Of a DNA stretch of 64,000 nucleotides, positions 43,005 to 51,761 are shown piece after piece. The notes under the pieces are model-generated. The model was not told where the DNA came from, did no database searches, and worked only from the letters and a program-made list of their open reading frames with translations. How positions within the stretch are numbered: the first letter of the stretch is position 1; every line of letters starts with the position of its first letter. Source of the stretch: Hyphomicrobiales bacterium (GTDB lineage: Bacteria; Pseudomonadota; Alphaproteobacteria; Rhizobiales; Rhizobiaceae); assembly GCA_900469625.1 (NCBI GenBank), contig UBXV01000001.1, positions 62,001 through 126,000 on the forward strand, read 5' to 3'. Made by a program: the position numbers and the translations under genes.

Positions 43005-43281
43005 ATGAAGGTGAAGCGACCAAGCATTAATCTTTCCCCGATGAGGCCATCCTTGATCTCAGCGATCGAGGGCAACGGTGTGGTGACGGTCAAGGGCAAG
43101 GTTGCCCAGATTTTTGGCGACCATTTCATCCTGATTGTCTCGGATGGCAGCGGGCTGATTGCGGCGGGGCCGGGAGGCGAGGGCGGTAAACTCGTCCATC
43201 GCACGAAATTTCGACTGTCGTGCAGAACGCCGGTTTTGATCGGCTGCCGTCGCATTCAAAGGCGCTGCACCGAACGGCTGA
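43005..43281 (+). pseudogene. decayed OB-fold small-protein gene
   Basis: The frame from 43005 gives IEGNGVVTVKGKVAQIFGDHFILIVSDGSGLIAAGPGGEGGK, which resembles small exported OB-fold proteins (VTVTGTV..IFGN.F.L.D..G...V..GP.G). The expected continuation appears in two other frames (VVQNAGFD, then AAVAFKGAAPNG before a TGA), consistent with two frameshifts. No signal peptide is intact. The assignment rests on pattern memory only. Confidence 0.35.
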
Positions 43282-43414
43282 ACGCGGCGAAACCTGCGCT
43301 CCGATGCCTGTTTCGTGCCGTCAATCGAAAGCAAAAAACGTGCTGCCGCCGGACACTTGCGATATCGCAAGGACATTCGACCATCTGCCCGGCGGCCAGC
43401 TTTGCTGGATGTGG

Positions 43415-43861
43415 CTATTTCGTGAGCTTGGAATAGTCGAGCTTGGGAGCTTTGGAGAGGTCGTCCTTGTTGGTGTCGACGAACGCCTTCCAGGTGCCGC
43501 CATCGTTGGCCAGCGCCAGAGATGCCGGATCGATAACAACATAGCTTTCACCAACCCCGAGGAAGCCGCCGACGCTTGCAACCACGCCGATCACCGACTT
43601 GCCGTCCGCGATAACGACGTCGGCGATCTCACCGATCGCCTCATTCTGCTTGTTGTAGATGTCGACGCCGACAAGTTTCGAGGTCACCAAATCCGTGCCT
43701 TTGATCTCGACATATTTCAGCGGCATCGTCGCGGCGGTGCCCATGGTGATGCCGGGGCCCGCCAAAACTGCGTCTGCCCCGGTCGCCGCGGTTTGCTGCT
43801 GGGCGTGGGACGCCCCTACCATCGTCAGGGTGATCGCGGTGGCAAGAAGAATGGATTTCAT
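43415..43861 (-). CDS. exported PRC-barrel domain protein
   Basis: A 148-residue protein with a Sec signal peptide (residues 1-20, ending SHAQ) and a PRC-barrel domain (about 48-118: VEIKGTDLVTSKLVGVDIYNKQNEAIGEIADVVIADGKSVIGVVASVGGFLGVGESYVVID in consecutive blocks). Such periplasmic or envelope PRC proteins are common in rhizobia and of uncertain role. AGGAG lies seven bases before the ATG, and a consensus general-stress promoter lies 46 bases upstream, suggesting induction in stationary phase or under stress. Confidence 0.88.
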   Translation of the reverse strand: MKSILLATAITLTMVGASHAQQQTAATGADAVLAGPGITMGTAATMPLKYVEIKGTDLVTSKLVGVDIYNKQNEAIGEIADVVIADGKSVIGVVASVGGFLGVGESYVVIDPASLALANDGGTWKAFVDTNKDDLSKAPKLDYSKLTK

Positions 43862-44413
43862 GAAATGCTCCTGATGTGATCCGAAACGAAAGCTTCGGCG
43901 TCACTAAACGAACCATTTCGCCCAAAGTTCCGGTTGCAACGGATCTAAGCGTGCTTGGAGCCGTTACGATGTCCTTCACGGCGCTTCTGACGGAACTTCA
44001 TTCGATGCACGTCCGGCACCGTTGAACGCAGGGCAGGCGGCGGCGTTGAACCGTTTGGTACCGAATGATCTCTGTTGCTTCCACCGCCAACCCTCGTCGC
44101 CTTTGCGACGACCATCGCGTTGCTCATTGAGGCCGGTTTGTGCGCCGTCCCGCGCCACTAGACCGCGGCGATGGGGACTTCACGGTCGTGCCAGAAATTC
44201 AGTCTCAGTTCACGTCAGTTCGTCGAGCAATCTCGGCAAAGCGCCGGCGCAATCTCTGTCGGGCTGATCTTCTTCTCATGCGGCCAAGCAATGACGGGCG
44301 TTCATCGTAATCAATGCCATCCAGACGCCCCCAGGTCGGCAAAACCCGGGGAGAGTGACATTCCAACCTTGCAGGATCAGGGCACTTCAACTTTGCGGTG
44401 GAGAACCTAACCG
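43862..44413. other. intergenic region with a stress promoter and no further gene
   Basis: Apart from the PRC-gene promoter at 43907-43931, this 552-base stretch holds only short overlapping frames on both strands without ribosome sites. It ends at the left inverted repeat of the IS30-type element and may include older decayed sequence. Confidence 0.45.
43907..43931 (-). promoter_or_regulatory. consensus general-stress (RpoE2/EcfG) promoter
   Basis: On the minus strand GGAAC (43931-43927), 16 bases, then CGTT (43910-43907), an exact match to the alphaproteobacterial EcfG consensus, 46 bases before the ATG of the PRC-barrel gene. Confidence 0.7.
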
Positions 44414-45497
44414 AAGTGCATCATGCCGGTTTTGAGGTTAGGTGTTCAGCCGTCTTCTTGCAAATGCGCCATGAACACTTCGGTTGGTGTCCTGTAGTTG
44501 AGGCACTTTCTCGGCTGGTCGTTGAGATGGCGAGCAAGTTGGATCAGGTTGCGTTGCGATACGACTGCAAGATCCGTATCGCCTGGCATGAAGCGGCGAA
44601 TTCGCTTGTTGACGTTTTCCACCGCGCCTTTTTGCCAGGGCGCGCTTGGGTCACAGAACCAGCTGCGTGCGCCGATACCATCTTCCAAAGCCCTAAAAGC
44701 GCTGAACTCTGTGCCGCGATCAAACGTGAAGCTCTGCCGGGCAAAGGCAGGCAGGGGTGCGAAGGTATCGACGATCTTGTCCATGATCGGTCGCGAGTGC
44801 CGGCTGTGGTTTTTGATCATCACCGTGTAGCGGCTCTTGCGCTCGATCAATGAGGTCACGTTGGCGTTGCGCAGATCCCGTTGGAAGATCAGCAAGTCGC
44901 CTTCCCCAATGATCGAACTGCGAGCGATCATCAATAAAATCAGGGCGTTGCGATATTTTGCAAGCCGCAGGGAAGACGCCATCGCGGGGCCTCTTGGAGC
45001 CGCGACGGCGTCGTTTGCGGCGTGCCTCTGGTAAGTAGCGAAAGGGGCCTAGCCCGTAGTCTTCCTTGCCATAAACGAACCGATAGATCGTCTCGGCGCA
45101 GATCTTGATGAGGCTAAGTCCATCCGCCCACAGTCGGCCGGCTATCTGCTCGGGCGACCAGTAGGCCTTCAATCGATCGATTACCAGTTCGCGCAGTTGC
45201 GGATGGCACCTGAGCTTCCTCAGACGTCGGCGACGCTCTTTGCTGATATCGTCTGCAACCGTCGAGAAGTAACCGCTATACTCGGGGAGTTCGCGATCGT
45301 GGAATGTGTTGCGCCTGATCTCGCGATAGATTGTCGATCGATGACGGCCAAGTTGACGCGCCATTTCATTAATCGGCACTTTTCGTTCGACAAAGTGGTG
45401 TAGGCGGCGCCTATCAGCCAGATTCAGCTGCGAATAACAGTGAGACATCCCAAAATCTCCAAGGGGAACCCATTGAAATTATTGGCATGTCGCACTT
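44414..45497 (-). mobile_element. IS30-family insertion sequence
   Basis: An approximately 1.08-kb element bounded by inverted repeats AAGTGCATCATGCC (44414-44427) and, inverted, AAGTGCGACATGCC (45497-45484), 12 of 14 bases identical. It contains one IS30-type transposase split by a frameshift. Exact outer ends and the short target duplication could not be fixed by eye. Confidence 0.85.
44446..45448 (-). pseudogene. IS30-family transposase, frameshifted
   Basis: The N-terminal part (from ATG 45448) has the IS30 helix-turn-helix LNLADRRRLHHFVERKVPINEMARQLGRHRSTIYREIRRN. The C-terminal part, in another frame, has the DDE-domain blocks SRYTVMIKNHSRHS, FDRGTEFSAF and PWQKGAVENVNKRIRRFMPGDTDL. 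The frames meet at the HWEGDLL motif, where four consecutive C on the plus strand (44904-44907) should be three: one extra base. A single base removal would restore about 333 residues. Either a recent inactivation, a sequencing error, or, less likely, programmed slippage. Confidence 0.88.
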
Positions 45498-45756
45498 GGA
45501 AATAGAATGTACCCGGCTACACACAAAGATCGCATAATCAGCATTATGGAACTAAGTTTGAGGCTCAACACAAGAGTCCACACCAGTTGCGGTGCAGCAA
45601 TCGTTGGCCAAAGAACACGGAGCATACTCTTCCAGCAGGTGTCAATTTTGGCGACGATCCTCGTCACGGTTGGCGGCTCACTTCCGCAACTTCACTTCGG
45701 TGCTGACGAAGGCTGAGACAGCCACTGACTCTTAGGATCGGCGCGTTCCTAAAAGA

Positions 45757-46101
45757 GTGCCGAGCGTTTCGACGCGCGACCGCTTCGGCGAGACAGTCAA
45801 GTCCATCGTTCGCAACGACGGCGGCTATCTGGTCGCGACCTGAACGGAGACCGTCTGTGCAAGCCACGTCGTCATTGCCAGCGGCAGAAACGCTGAGCAC
45901 TTCGTTGCCAGCCTACCCGAGATCGAGGCTTTCATGGGCACACGGCTGCACAGCGATGATTATATTGACGCTGCGCCCTTCGCCGGCCAGTCGGTTCTGG
46001 TTGTCGGCATGGGAAACACCGGCGCCGAGATTGCGCTCGACGTTGCCGAGTGCGGCGCCCGCCCGACGCTCTCGGTACGCAAAACGGACATGCGACCCTG
46101 A
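45757..46101 (+). pseudogene. remnant of a flavin-containing monooxygenase-like gene
   Basis: One frame reads GETVKSIVRNDGGYLVAT, a stop at 45839-45841, then VVIASGRNAEHFVASLP and AAPFAGQSVLVVGMGNTGAEIALDVAECGARPTLSVR before a TGA. The GMGNTGAE segment is the second nucleotide-binding (NADPH) motif of FMO/YUCCA-like monooxygenases. Both ends and the FAD-binding N-terminus are missing, and there is an internal stop, so it is non-functional. Confidence 0.75.
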
Positions 46102-46226
46102 CGATGCTATGGCCGCCAATCCACAACCGCCGCCGGCGCACAACGGCGGCAAGCGATAATCGCGGGCCTCCATCTCCCCACATGAGCTTTGAACGGATGT
46201 TCGCCCAAATTGGAGCCGCCCCACGG

Positions 46227-46251
46227 GGAACGAAACGCGCGCTGGCAGCTT
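46227..46251 (+). promoter_or_regulatory. possible general-stress promoter before the NIPSNAP gene
   Basis: GGAAC (46227-46231), 18 bases, then TT (46250-46251), 88 bases upstream of the NIPSNAP ATG. It lacks the CGTT form, so a chance match is possible. Confidence 0.3.
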
Positions 46252-46338
46252 TTAGAAGGCACCGCGAAACGTTTCAAAGACCGGGGAGATCAAAGGAGGC
46301 CGGAAGATCGTTAACTGAACGAAATGGAGTGTCAAAAG

Positions 46339-46647
46339 ATGATCACTTGCTTCGTCGACTATGTCATCGATCCTCGCAAGATCAGTGAGTTTGAAGAGTT
46401 TGGCAGGCGTTGGATTGAGCTCGTGGAAAAGCACGGTGGAGAGCATCTTGGGTATTTCCTGCCGTCGGAAGGCGCCAGCGACAGGGCGATTGCTCTGTTC
46501 AACTTTCAGAGCCTGGCGGCTTACGAAAAGTATCGATCGCGGTTCGGAAGCGATCCGGAATTCATAGCTGCGGACCGCATAAGAGATGAAAGTGGGTGCA
46601 TCCTCCGATACGATAGGACATTCATGAGACCGCTGCTGCGCAGGTGA
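46339..46647 (+). CDS. NIPSNAP family protein
   Basis: A 102-residue protein: MITCFVDYVIDPRKISEFEEFGRRWIELVEKHGGEHLGYFLP and ALFNFQSLAAYEKYRSRFGSDPEF fit the NIPSNAP ferredoxin-like (dimeric alpha+beta barrel) domain. The ATG at 46339 gives the normal N-terminus and has GGAG nine bases upstream; an ATG at 46324 adds five residues. It stands alone among decayed genes; its biochemical role is unknown. Confidence 0.85.
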   Translation: MITCFVDYVIDPRKISEFEEFGRRWIELVEKHGGEHLGYFLPSEGASDRAIALFNFQSLAAYEKYRSRFGSDPEFIAADRIRDESGCILRYDRTFMRPLLRR

Positions 46648-47095
46648 GAGTTCCAAATCCGTCACGGTCGAGGATGCCACCTAAGTAATCCGAGCGGCAC
46701 CACCTCTGGATCGTCGTCCTGCATCAAGATTGCTTGAAAAGCCGTGTGATTGAGGCGGTTCCCGCTCCCGTTCTACCTTCGGCGGATCGACGTCAACCGT
46801 CGTCGAACCCCGTCTCCGTCCAAGGCAATCCATCGCGGGGTTTTTCCTTTCCCCGGCTGACCGCCTGGAACTCACGGCAAATCCCGCCGGTTTCATCGGC
46901 GATGCGCAAACAGGCGTCGAGAGATATCGAGCCGCTTTCGATCGCAAATGGGGACATGAAAGCGCTGGGCGACCGACCACAAGCGCGCAGTGAACTTTCC
47001 GTCACATCCAATTGCTGCAATCTTCAACTTCACCTACATTGACCAAGTGGTAAAAGACGCGTTCCAAAACGCGCAATCAATCAGAGGGGAATTTC
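46648..47095. other. intergenic region without a supported gene
   Basis: About 448 bases. Short frames on both strands have no ribosome site or recognisable motif. A 6-bp hairpin (CGCGTT-CCAA-AACGCG, 47058-47073) lies just before the ribosome site (GAGGGG) of the BMP-type gene and may be part of its leader. Confidence 0.45.
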
Positions 47096-48061
47096 ATGCA
47101 TAGCAATTCCTTCGCCTTCACCATTTCCAGAAGAAATCTGATCAAAATTGCCGGCGCTTCCGTCGCAGTGGCTGTGGCCGGTCTGCCAGGTCGCCTGCTC
47201 GCTGCAGACCCGATAAAGGTGGCGGCCGTCTACACCGTGCCGGTGGAGCAGCAGTGGGTCAGCCGCATCCACAAGGCGGCCAATGCCGCCAAGGAACGCG
47301 GCGACATCGAGTATGTCTATTCGGAAAACACCGCGAACAACGACTACGAGCGCGTCATGCGCGAATATTGCGAGGCCGGCCACAAGCTGATCCTAGGCGA
47401 AGTCTTCGGCGTCGAGGATGCCGCCCGCGCCGTCGCCAGGGACTATCCTGACGTCGCCTTCCTGATGGGCTCGAGCTTCAAGCCCGATGCCGCCGTGCCC
47501 AACTTCTCGGTTTTCGACAACTACATCCAGGACGCGTCCTACCTGTCCGGCCTCATCGCCGGCGCAATGACCAAGTCCAAGAATATCGGCATGGTGGGAG
47601 GCTATCCGATCCCAGAGGTCAACCGGCTGATGAACGCGTTCATGGCCGGCGTGAAGGAAGTGGCCCCGGACACCAAATTCCAGGTTGCCTTCATCGGCTC
47701 GTGGTTCGATCCGCCAAAGGCCAAGGAGACGGCGTTCGCCCAGATCGATGGCGGTGCAGACCTTCTGTATGCCGAGCGTTTCGGCGTGTCCGATGCCGCC
47801 AAGGAGAGGAAGATCCTCGCCATCGGCAATGTCATCGACACCCAGGCGGATTATCCCGACACCGTTGTCGCTTCCGCACTGTGGCATTTCGAGCCGACGC
47901 TCGACAAGGCGATCGCCGAAGTGAAGGCCGGCTCGTTCAAGGCGGACGACTACGGCGTCTATTCCTTCATGAAGAACGGCGGCTGCTCGCTCGCACCTCT
48001 CGGCGCCTTCGACAGCAAGGTTGCAGACGACATCAAGGCCAAGGTCGCGGAGAAGGAATAG
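47096..48061 (+). CDS. BMP/PnrA-type ABC substrate-binding protein, ended early by an amber codon
   Basis: A 321-residue periplasmic lipoprotein-family (Bmp) binding protein for nucleosides or purine-related compounds. The N-terminus SRRNLIKIAGASVAVAVAGLPG is Tat-like. Family blocks include SENTANNDYERVMREYCEAGHKLILGEVF and GGYPIPEVNRLMNAFMAGVKEVAP. The TAG at 48059-48061 interrupts a frame that continues AIKDGSFTVEINDAEPKSS to a second TAG at 48119-48121, the expected family ending. The product therefore lacks about 20 residues; function may be lost or retained. First gene of the importer operon. Confidence 0.88.
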   Translation: MHSNSFAFTISRRNLIKIAGASVAVAVAGLPGRLLAADPIKVAAVYTVPVEQQWVSRIHKAANAAKERGDIEYVYSENTANNDYERVMREYCEAGHKLILGEVFGVEDAARAVARDYPDVAFLMGSSFKPDAAVPNFSVFDNYIQDASYLSGLIAGAMTKSKNIGMVGGYPIPEVNRLMNAFMAGVKEVAPDTKFQVAFIGSWFDPPKAKETAFAQIDGGADLLYAERFGVSDAAKERKILAIGNVIDTQADYPDTVVASALWHFEPTLDKAIAEVKAGSFKADDYGVYSFMKNGGCSLAPLGAFDSKVADDIKAKVAEKE

Positions 48062-48200
48062 GCGATCAAGGACGGCTCGTTCACCGTCGAGATCAACGAC
48101 GCCGAGCCGAAGTCGAGCTAGCTCCCGCTGCCGTTCATGGGGTGGTGATGGTCCGTGGCGATCGAGAATGTGCCCTCAACTGGTTGCGGCCTATTCCTTC

Positions 48201-49778
48201 ATGAACGGGAAGGAAGCCTTCCCGCAACGCCACTTCCCGGTGACGCCCGTGTCAAGCAATCCTGCCCTTCGTCTTTCCGGCATCAGCAAGCGCTTCGGTC
48301 CGCTCAGGGCCAACGACGCTATTTCCTTCGAGCTGAAGCGTGGCGAAGTCATCGCGCTGCTCGGGGAGAACGGTGCCGGCAAGACGACGTTGATGAACAT
48401 TCTCTTCGGTCACTACGTCGCCGACGAGGGAACGGTCGAGGCCTTCGGCAAGCTGCTTGCGCCGGGCGATCCGCGCGCGGCGCTGGATGCCGGCATCGGC
48501 ATGGTCCACCAGCATTTCACGCTCGCCGACAACATGACGGTGCAGGAAAATATCGCGCTCGGCACACAAAGCCTCTGGCGCATGCGGCTTGATCGGACTG
48601 CCGCACGCCGGCGCATCGAACAGCTCTCCGCCGATTTCGGCCTCGCCGTCGATCCGGCTGCCACCGTCTCCACGCTTTCGGTTGGCGAACGCCAGCGCGT
48701 CGAGATCCTGAAGGCGCTCTACCGCGAAGCCCGTATCCTGATCCTCGACGAGCCGACGGCGGTTCTGACGCCCGCCGAAACCGACGCCCTGTTCCGGACG
48801 CTGAAGCTGCTGGTCGCCAAGGGCCTGTCGATCATCTTCATCTCCCACAAATTGCACGAGGTGATGGCGGTCAGCGATCGGGTGCTGGTTCTTCGCTCCG
48901 GCCAGCTCGTCGGCGAGCGCGCCACAGCCTCCACCGACCGAAAGGAACTGGCTGCCCTCATGGTCGGCCAGGAGGTCAAACAGGCGGAAGTCAGCCCGGT
49001 GAAGCCGGGCGCACCGCTGCTGGCGCTCGAACGCGTCTCCACGACGCCGTACAACGGTGCAGGCCTCGACGACGTATCGCTCACGCTCACTGCCGGTGAA
49101 ATCACCGGGCTTGCCGGCGTTGCCGGCAATGGCCAGGCTGTGCTTGCAGCCCTCATCGCCGGGACCCGGCGCCCGACGAGCGGGCGCATCTCCATTGCCG
49201 GACAAAACGTCCGCGACTGGTCACCGCGCGCCGCACTCGCCCATGGCGTGGCCCGAATTCCGGAAGATCGGCACGCCATCGGCAGCATCGGCGACATGAG
49301 CGTGACGGAGAATGTCATCGCCGAACGCTACCGGAGCCCGCGGTTCAGCCGCATGGGCTTCCTGAACTGGAAGGCATCCCGCCAGTTCGCCGAGAAACTG
49401 ATCGCCGACTACGAGGTCAAATGCCCCTCGCCCGACGCCCGCATCCGCCTGCTTTCCGGCGGAAACATGCAGAAGCTGATCCTCGGCCGCGCGCTCGATC
49501 CCGACCCGGAGATCATCCTGGCAAGCCAGCCGACCCGGGGGCTTGATGTGGGCGCCGTCGCCTATGTTCACCGCATGCTGCTTGAAGCGCGCACCCGAGG
49601 CGCGGCGATCTTGCTGATTTCGGAAGACCTCGAGGAGGTCCTGACATTGTCCGACCGCATCATCGTCATGTCGAAGGGGCGCCTTTCGACGCCGTCCGCG
49701 CGCGGCGAGCGCAGCATTCGGGAACTGGGAGAGCTTATGGCCGGCCATAGCGGGGAGCACGGCGACCATGCGGCTTGA
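48201..49778 (+). CDS. ABC transporter ATP-binding protein for nucleoside-type import
   Basis: About 525 residues, two fused ATPase domains as in BmpB/NupA-type systems. Domain 1 has GENGAGKTT (Walker A), LSVGERQRVEI (signature) and LILDEPTAVL; domain 2 has degenerate Walker A GVAGNGQAV, signature LLSGGNMQK and the weak Walker B ILASQPTRGLDVG, usual for this class. The start is uncertain: ATG 48201 is used, while GTG 48240 (VTPVSSNPALRL) would match relatives better. It overlaps the next permease by 11 bases. Confidence 0.9.
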   Translation: MNGKEAFPQRHFPVTPVSSNPALRLSGISKRFGPLRANDAISFELKRGEVIALLGENGAGKTTLMNILFGHYVADEGTVEAFGKLLAPGDPRAALDAGIGMVHQHFTLADNMTVQENIALGTQSLWRMRLDRTAARRRIEQLSADFGLAVDPAATVSTLSVGERQRVEILKALYREARILILDEPTAVLTPAETDALFRTLKLLVAKGLSIIFISHKLHEVMAVSDRVLVLRSGQLVGERATASTDRKELAALMVGQEVKQAEVSPVKPGAPLLALERVSTTPYNGAGLDDVSLTLTAGEITGLAGVAGNGQAVLAALIAGTRRPTSGRISIAGQNVRDWSPRAALAHGVARIPEDRHAIGSIGDMSVTENVIAERYRSPRFSRMGFLNWKASRQFAEKLIADYEVKCPSPDARIRLLSGGNMQKLILGRALDPDPEIILASQPTRGLDVGAVAYVHRMLLEARTRGAAILLISEDLEEVLTLSDRIIVMSKGRLSTPSARGERSIRELGELMAGHSGEHGDHAA

Positions 49779-50817
49779 GCCGAAACCCGCACCGTCCCTG
49801 GCGGTGACCCTGATGTTCCCGCTGGCAGCCGTCGCCATGACGCTGGTGCTGACATCGATGCTGGTGCTCGCCGCCGGCGCGTCGCCCCTCTCCGTCTTCT
49901 ATCTTGTGGCCAAGGGCGCGGCCGGCTCACAGTTCGCGCTGTTGGAAACCCTGACGCGCGCGACGCCGCTGATCTTCACTGGCCTCGCGATCGCCGTCGC
50001 CTTTCGGGCAAAGCTCTGGAATATCGGCGCGGAAGCCCAGCTCTATATCGGCGGCGTCGTCACCGTGGTGCTGGGGACCGGCGCACTTCCTCTGCCTTCG
50101 GCCGTTCTTATTCCGGTGATCATGATCGCCGTCATGGCTGCAGGCGCGGCGCTTCTGCTCGGCCCCGCCGTGCTGAAGACCCGCTTCGGGGTCGACGAGG
50201 TGGTGACGACGCTCCTCCTCAACTTCATCGTGCTGCTGTTCGTGTCGATGTTGCTTGAAGGCGTGCTTAAGGACCCGATGGGGCTCGGCTGGCCGCAGTC
50301 GCAAAAGGTCATCGCCGACGCCCAGCTGCCGCGCATCATTCAAGGCAAGCGGCTGCATTACGGCTTCGTCATCGCCATCGTTTCGGCCGTTCTCGTCTGG
50401 CTCGTCATGAAAAAGACGGTTCTCGGCTACGAGATGCGCGCCGTCGGCCATAACCCAGAAGGCGCGCGCTTCGTCGGCATTCTTGTCAACCGGACGCTGA
50501 TGAAGACGGCGCTGCTTTCGGGCGGCCTGGCGGCACTCGCAGGCTTTTCCGAAGTTTCGGGGCTGAAAGGTAACCTGACACTCGACCTGTCGCCGGGCTA
50601 CGGCTACACCGGCATCGTCGTCGCCATGCTCGCCATGCTCAATCCGCTCGGCGTCATCGCATCGGCCATTTTCGTCGCCGGCATCTTCGTCGGCGCCGAT
50701 GCCATGAGCCGCGCAGCCAAGGTGCCGAGCTATATCGCGGACGTCATGGTCGCCACATCGCTGCTGACGATGGTTGTCGCGATCCTGCTGACGCGATACC
50801 GGATGAGGTGGAGGTGA
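49768..50817 (+). CDS. ABC transporter permease (BMP/nucleoside type), first subunit
   Basis: A 349-residue BPD_transp_2 permease with eight or more hydrophobic spans. The block PLIFTGLAIAVAFRAKLWNIGAEAQLYIGG is diagnostic of the subunit paired with PnrA-type ATPases; GLKGNLTLDLSPGYGYTGIVVAMLA is the second hallmark. It lies between the ATPase and the second permease with short overlaps, so all are translated from one message. Confidence 0.92.
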   Translation: MRLEPKPAPSLAVTLMFPLAAVAMTLVLTSMLVLAAGASPLSVFYLVAKGAAGSQFALLETLTRATPLIFTGLAIAVAFRAKLWNIGAEAQLYIGGVVTVVLGTGALPLPSAVLIPVIMIAVMAAGAALLLGPAVLKTRFGVDEVVTTLLLNFIVLLFVSMLLEGVLKDPMGLGWPQSQKVIADAQLPRIIQGKRLHYGFVIAIVSAVLVWLVMKKTVLGYEMRAVGHNPEGARFVGILVNRTLMKTALLSGGLAALAGFSEVSGLKGNLTLDLSPGYGYTGIVVAMLAMLNPLGVIASAIFVAGIFVGADAMSRAAKVPSYIADVMVATSLLTMVVAILLTRYRMRWR

Positions 50818-50819
50818 CA

Positions 50820-51761
50820 ATGGACGCGCTTGAAATCCTCTTTACCGCCTCCTTCTGGGTTGCCGCGATCCGCATCGCGTCGCCGCTGATCTTCGCGACC
50901 ATGGGCGAGCTGATCTGCGAGCGGGCTGGCGTCCTCAACCTCGGCATCGAGGGGATCATGACGGCGGGCGCGTTCGCCGGCTGGTTCACCGTCTATTCCG
51001 GTGGCGATCTCTGGGCCGGCGTTCTGGTCGCAGCCCTTGTCGGCGCCCTGTTCGGCCTGTTGCACGCCACCCTCACGGTTCCGCTCGGCCTGTCTCAGCA
51101 CGTCGTCGGCATCGGCATCACGCTGCTTGCCACGAGCCTGACCTATTTCACTTATCGGCTTGTCTTGCCCGAGGTGACCTCGCCGCCAAAGATCGAACCG
51201 TTCCAGCCGCTGCCGATCCCGGGCCTGTCCAGGATTCCCGTCGTTGGCGAAGCGCTCTTTACCCAGACGCCGCTCACCTATCTCGCGTTCGTGTCGGTCG
51301 CAGCCGTCGCCTGGATCCTCTATCGCACGCCGGTCGGCCTCGCCGTTCGCGCCGCCGGCGAGAACCCGTCCGCAGTCGAGGCGCAAGGCATTTCGGTCAC
51401 CGGCATCCGCATGGGCGCGGTGGCCGTCGGAAGCGCGCTGATGGGGGTCGGCGGCGCTTTCCTCACCATCTCGGCCTTCAATTCTTTCTTCTTCCAGATG
51501 ATCAATGGCCGCGGCTGGATCTGCATCGCGCTGGTCGTCTTCGGTTCCTGGCGGCCGGGCAAGGCGCTGGTCGGCGCCATCCTGTTTGCCGCCTTCGATG
51601 CCTATCAGGTTCGACTGCAACAGATTTCCGGCGGCATCGTGCCCTATCAGGTTTTCTTGATGATGCCCTATGCGCTGTCGATCCTGGCGTTGATCCTGGT
51701 GGCGCGACGTGCCACCTATCCTAAAGCTTTGATGATCCCGTACCAGAAAGGCGAAAGATGA
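50820..51761 (+). CDS. ABC transporter permease (BMP/nucleoside type), second subunit
   Basis: A 313-residue BPD_transp_2 permease. ELICERAGVLNLGIEGIMTAGAFAGW near residues 22-47 is the signature of this partner subunit. The ATG at 50820 follows GGAGGTG; an in-frame GTG at 50808 is too close to that site. Its end overlaps the cytosine-deaminase start by four bases, so import and deamination are coupled at the translational level. Confidence 0.92.
   Translation: MDALEILFTASFWVAAIRIASPLIFATMGELICERAGVLNLGIEGIMTAGAFAGWFTVYSGGDLWAGVLVAALVGALFGLLHATLTVPLGLSQHVVGIGITLLATSLTYFTYRLVLPEVTSPPKIEPFQPLPIPGLSRIPVVGEALFTQTPLTYLAFVSVAAVAWILYRTPVGLAVRAAGENPSAVEAQGISVTGIRMGAVAVGSALMGVGGAFLTISAFNSFFFQMINGRGWICIALVVFGSWRPGKALVGAILFAAFDAYQVRLQQISGGIVPYQVFLMMPYALSILALILVARRATYPKALMIPYQKGER

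Noticed and set aside
43945-44158. Short minus-strand frames upstream of the IS element
   Set aside because: Basic, low-complexity sequence with no start context; considered as a MucR/H-NS-like fragment but no motif supports it.
46681-47020. Minus-strand frames between the NIPSNAP and BMP genes
   Set aside because: Two short overlapping frames without ribosome sites or recognisable family; insufficient support for a gene or a named remnant.
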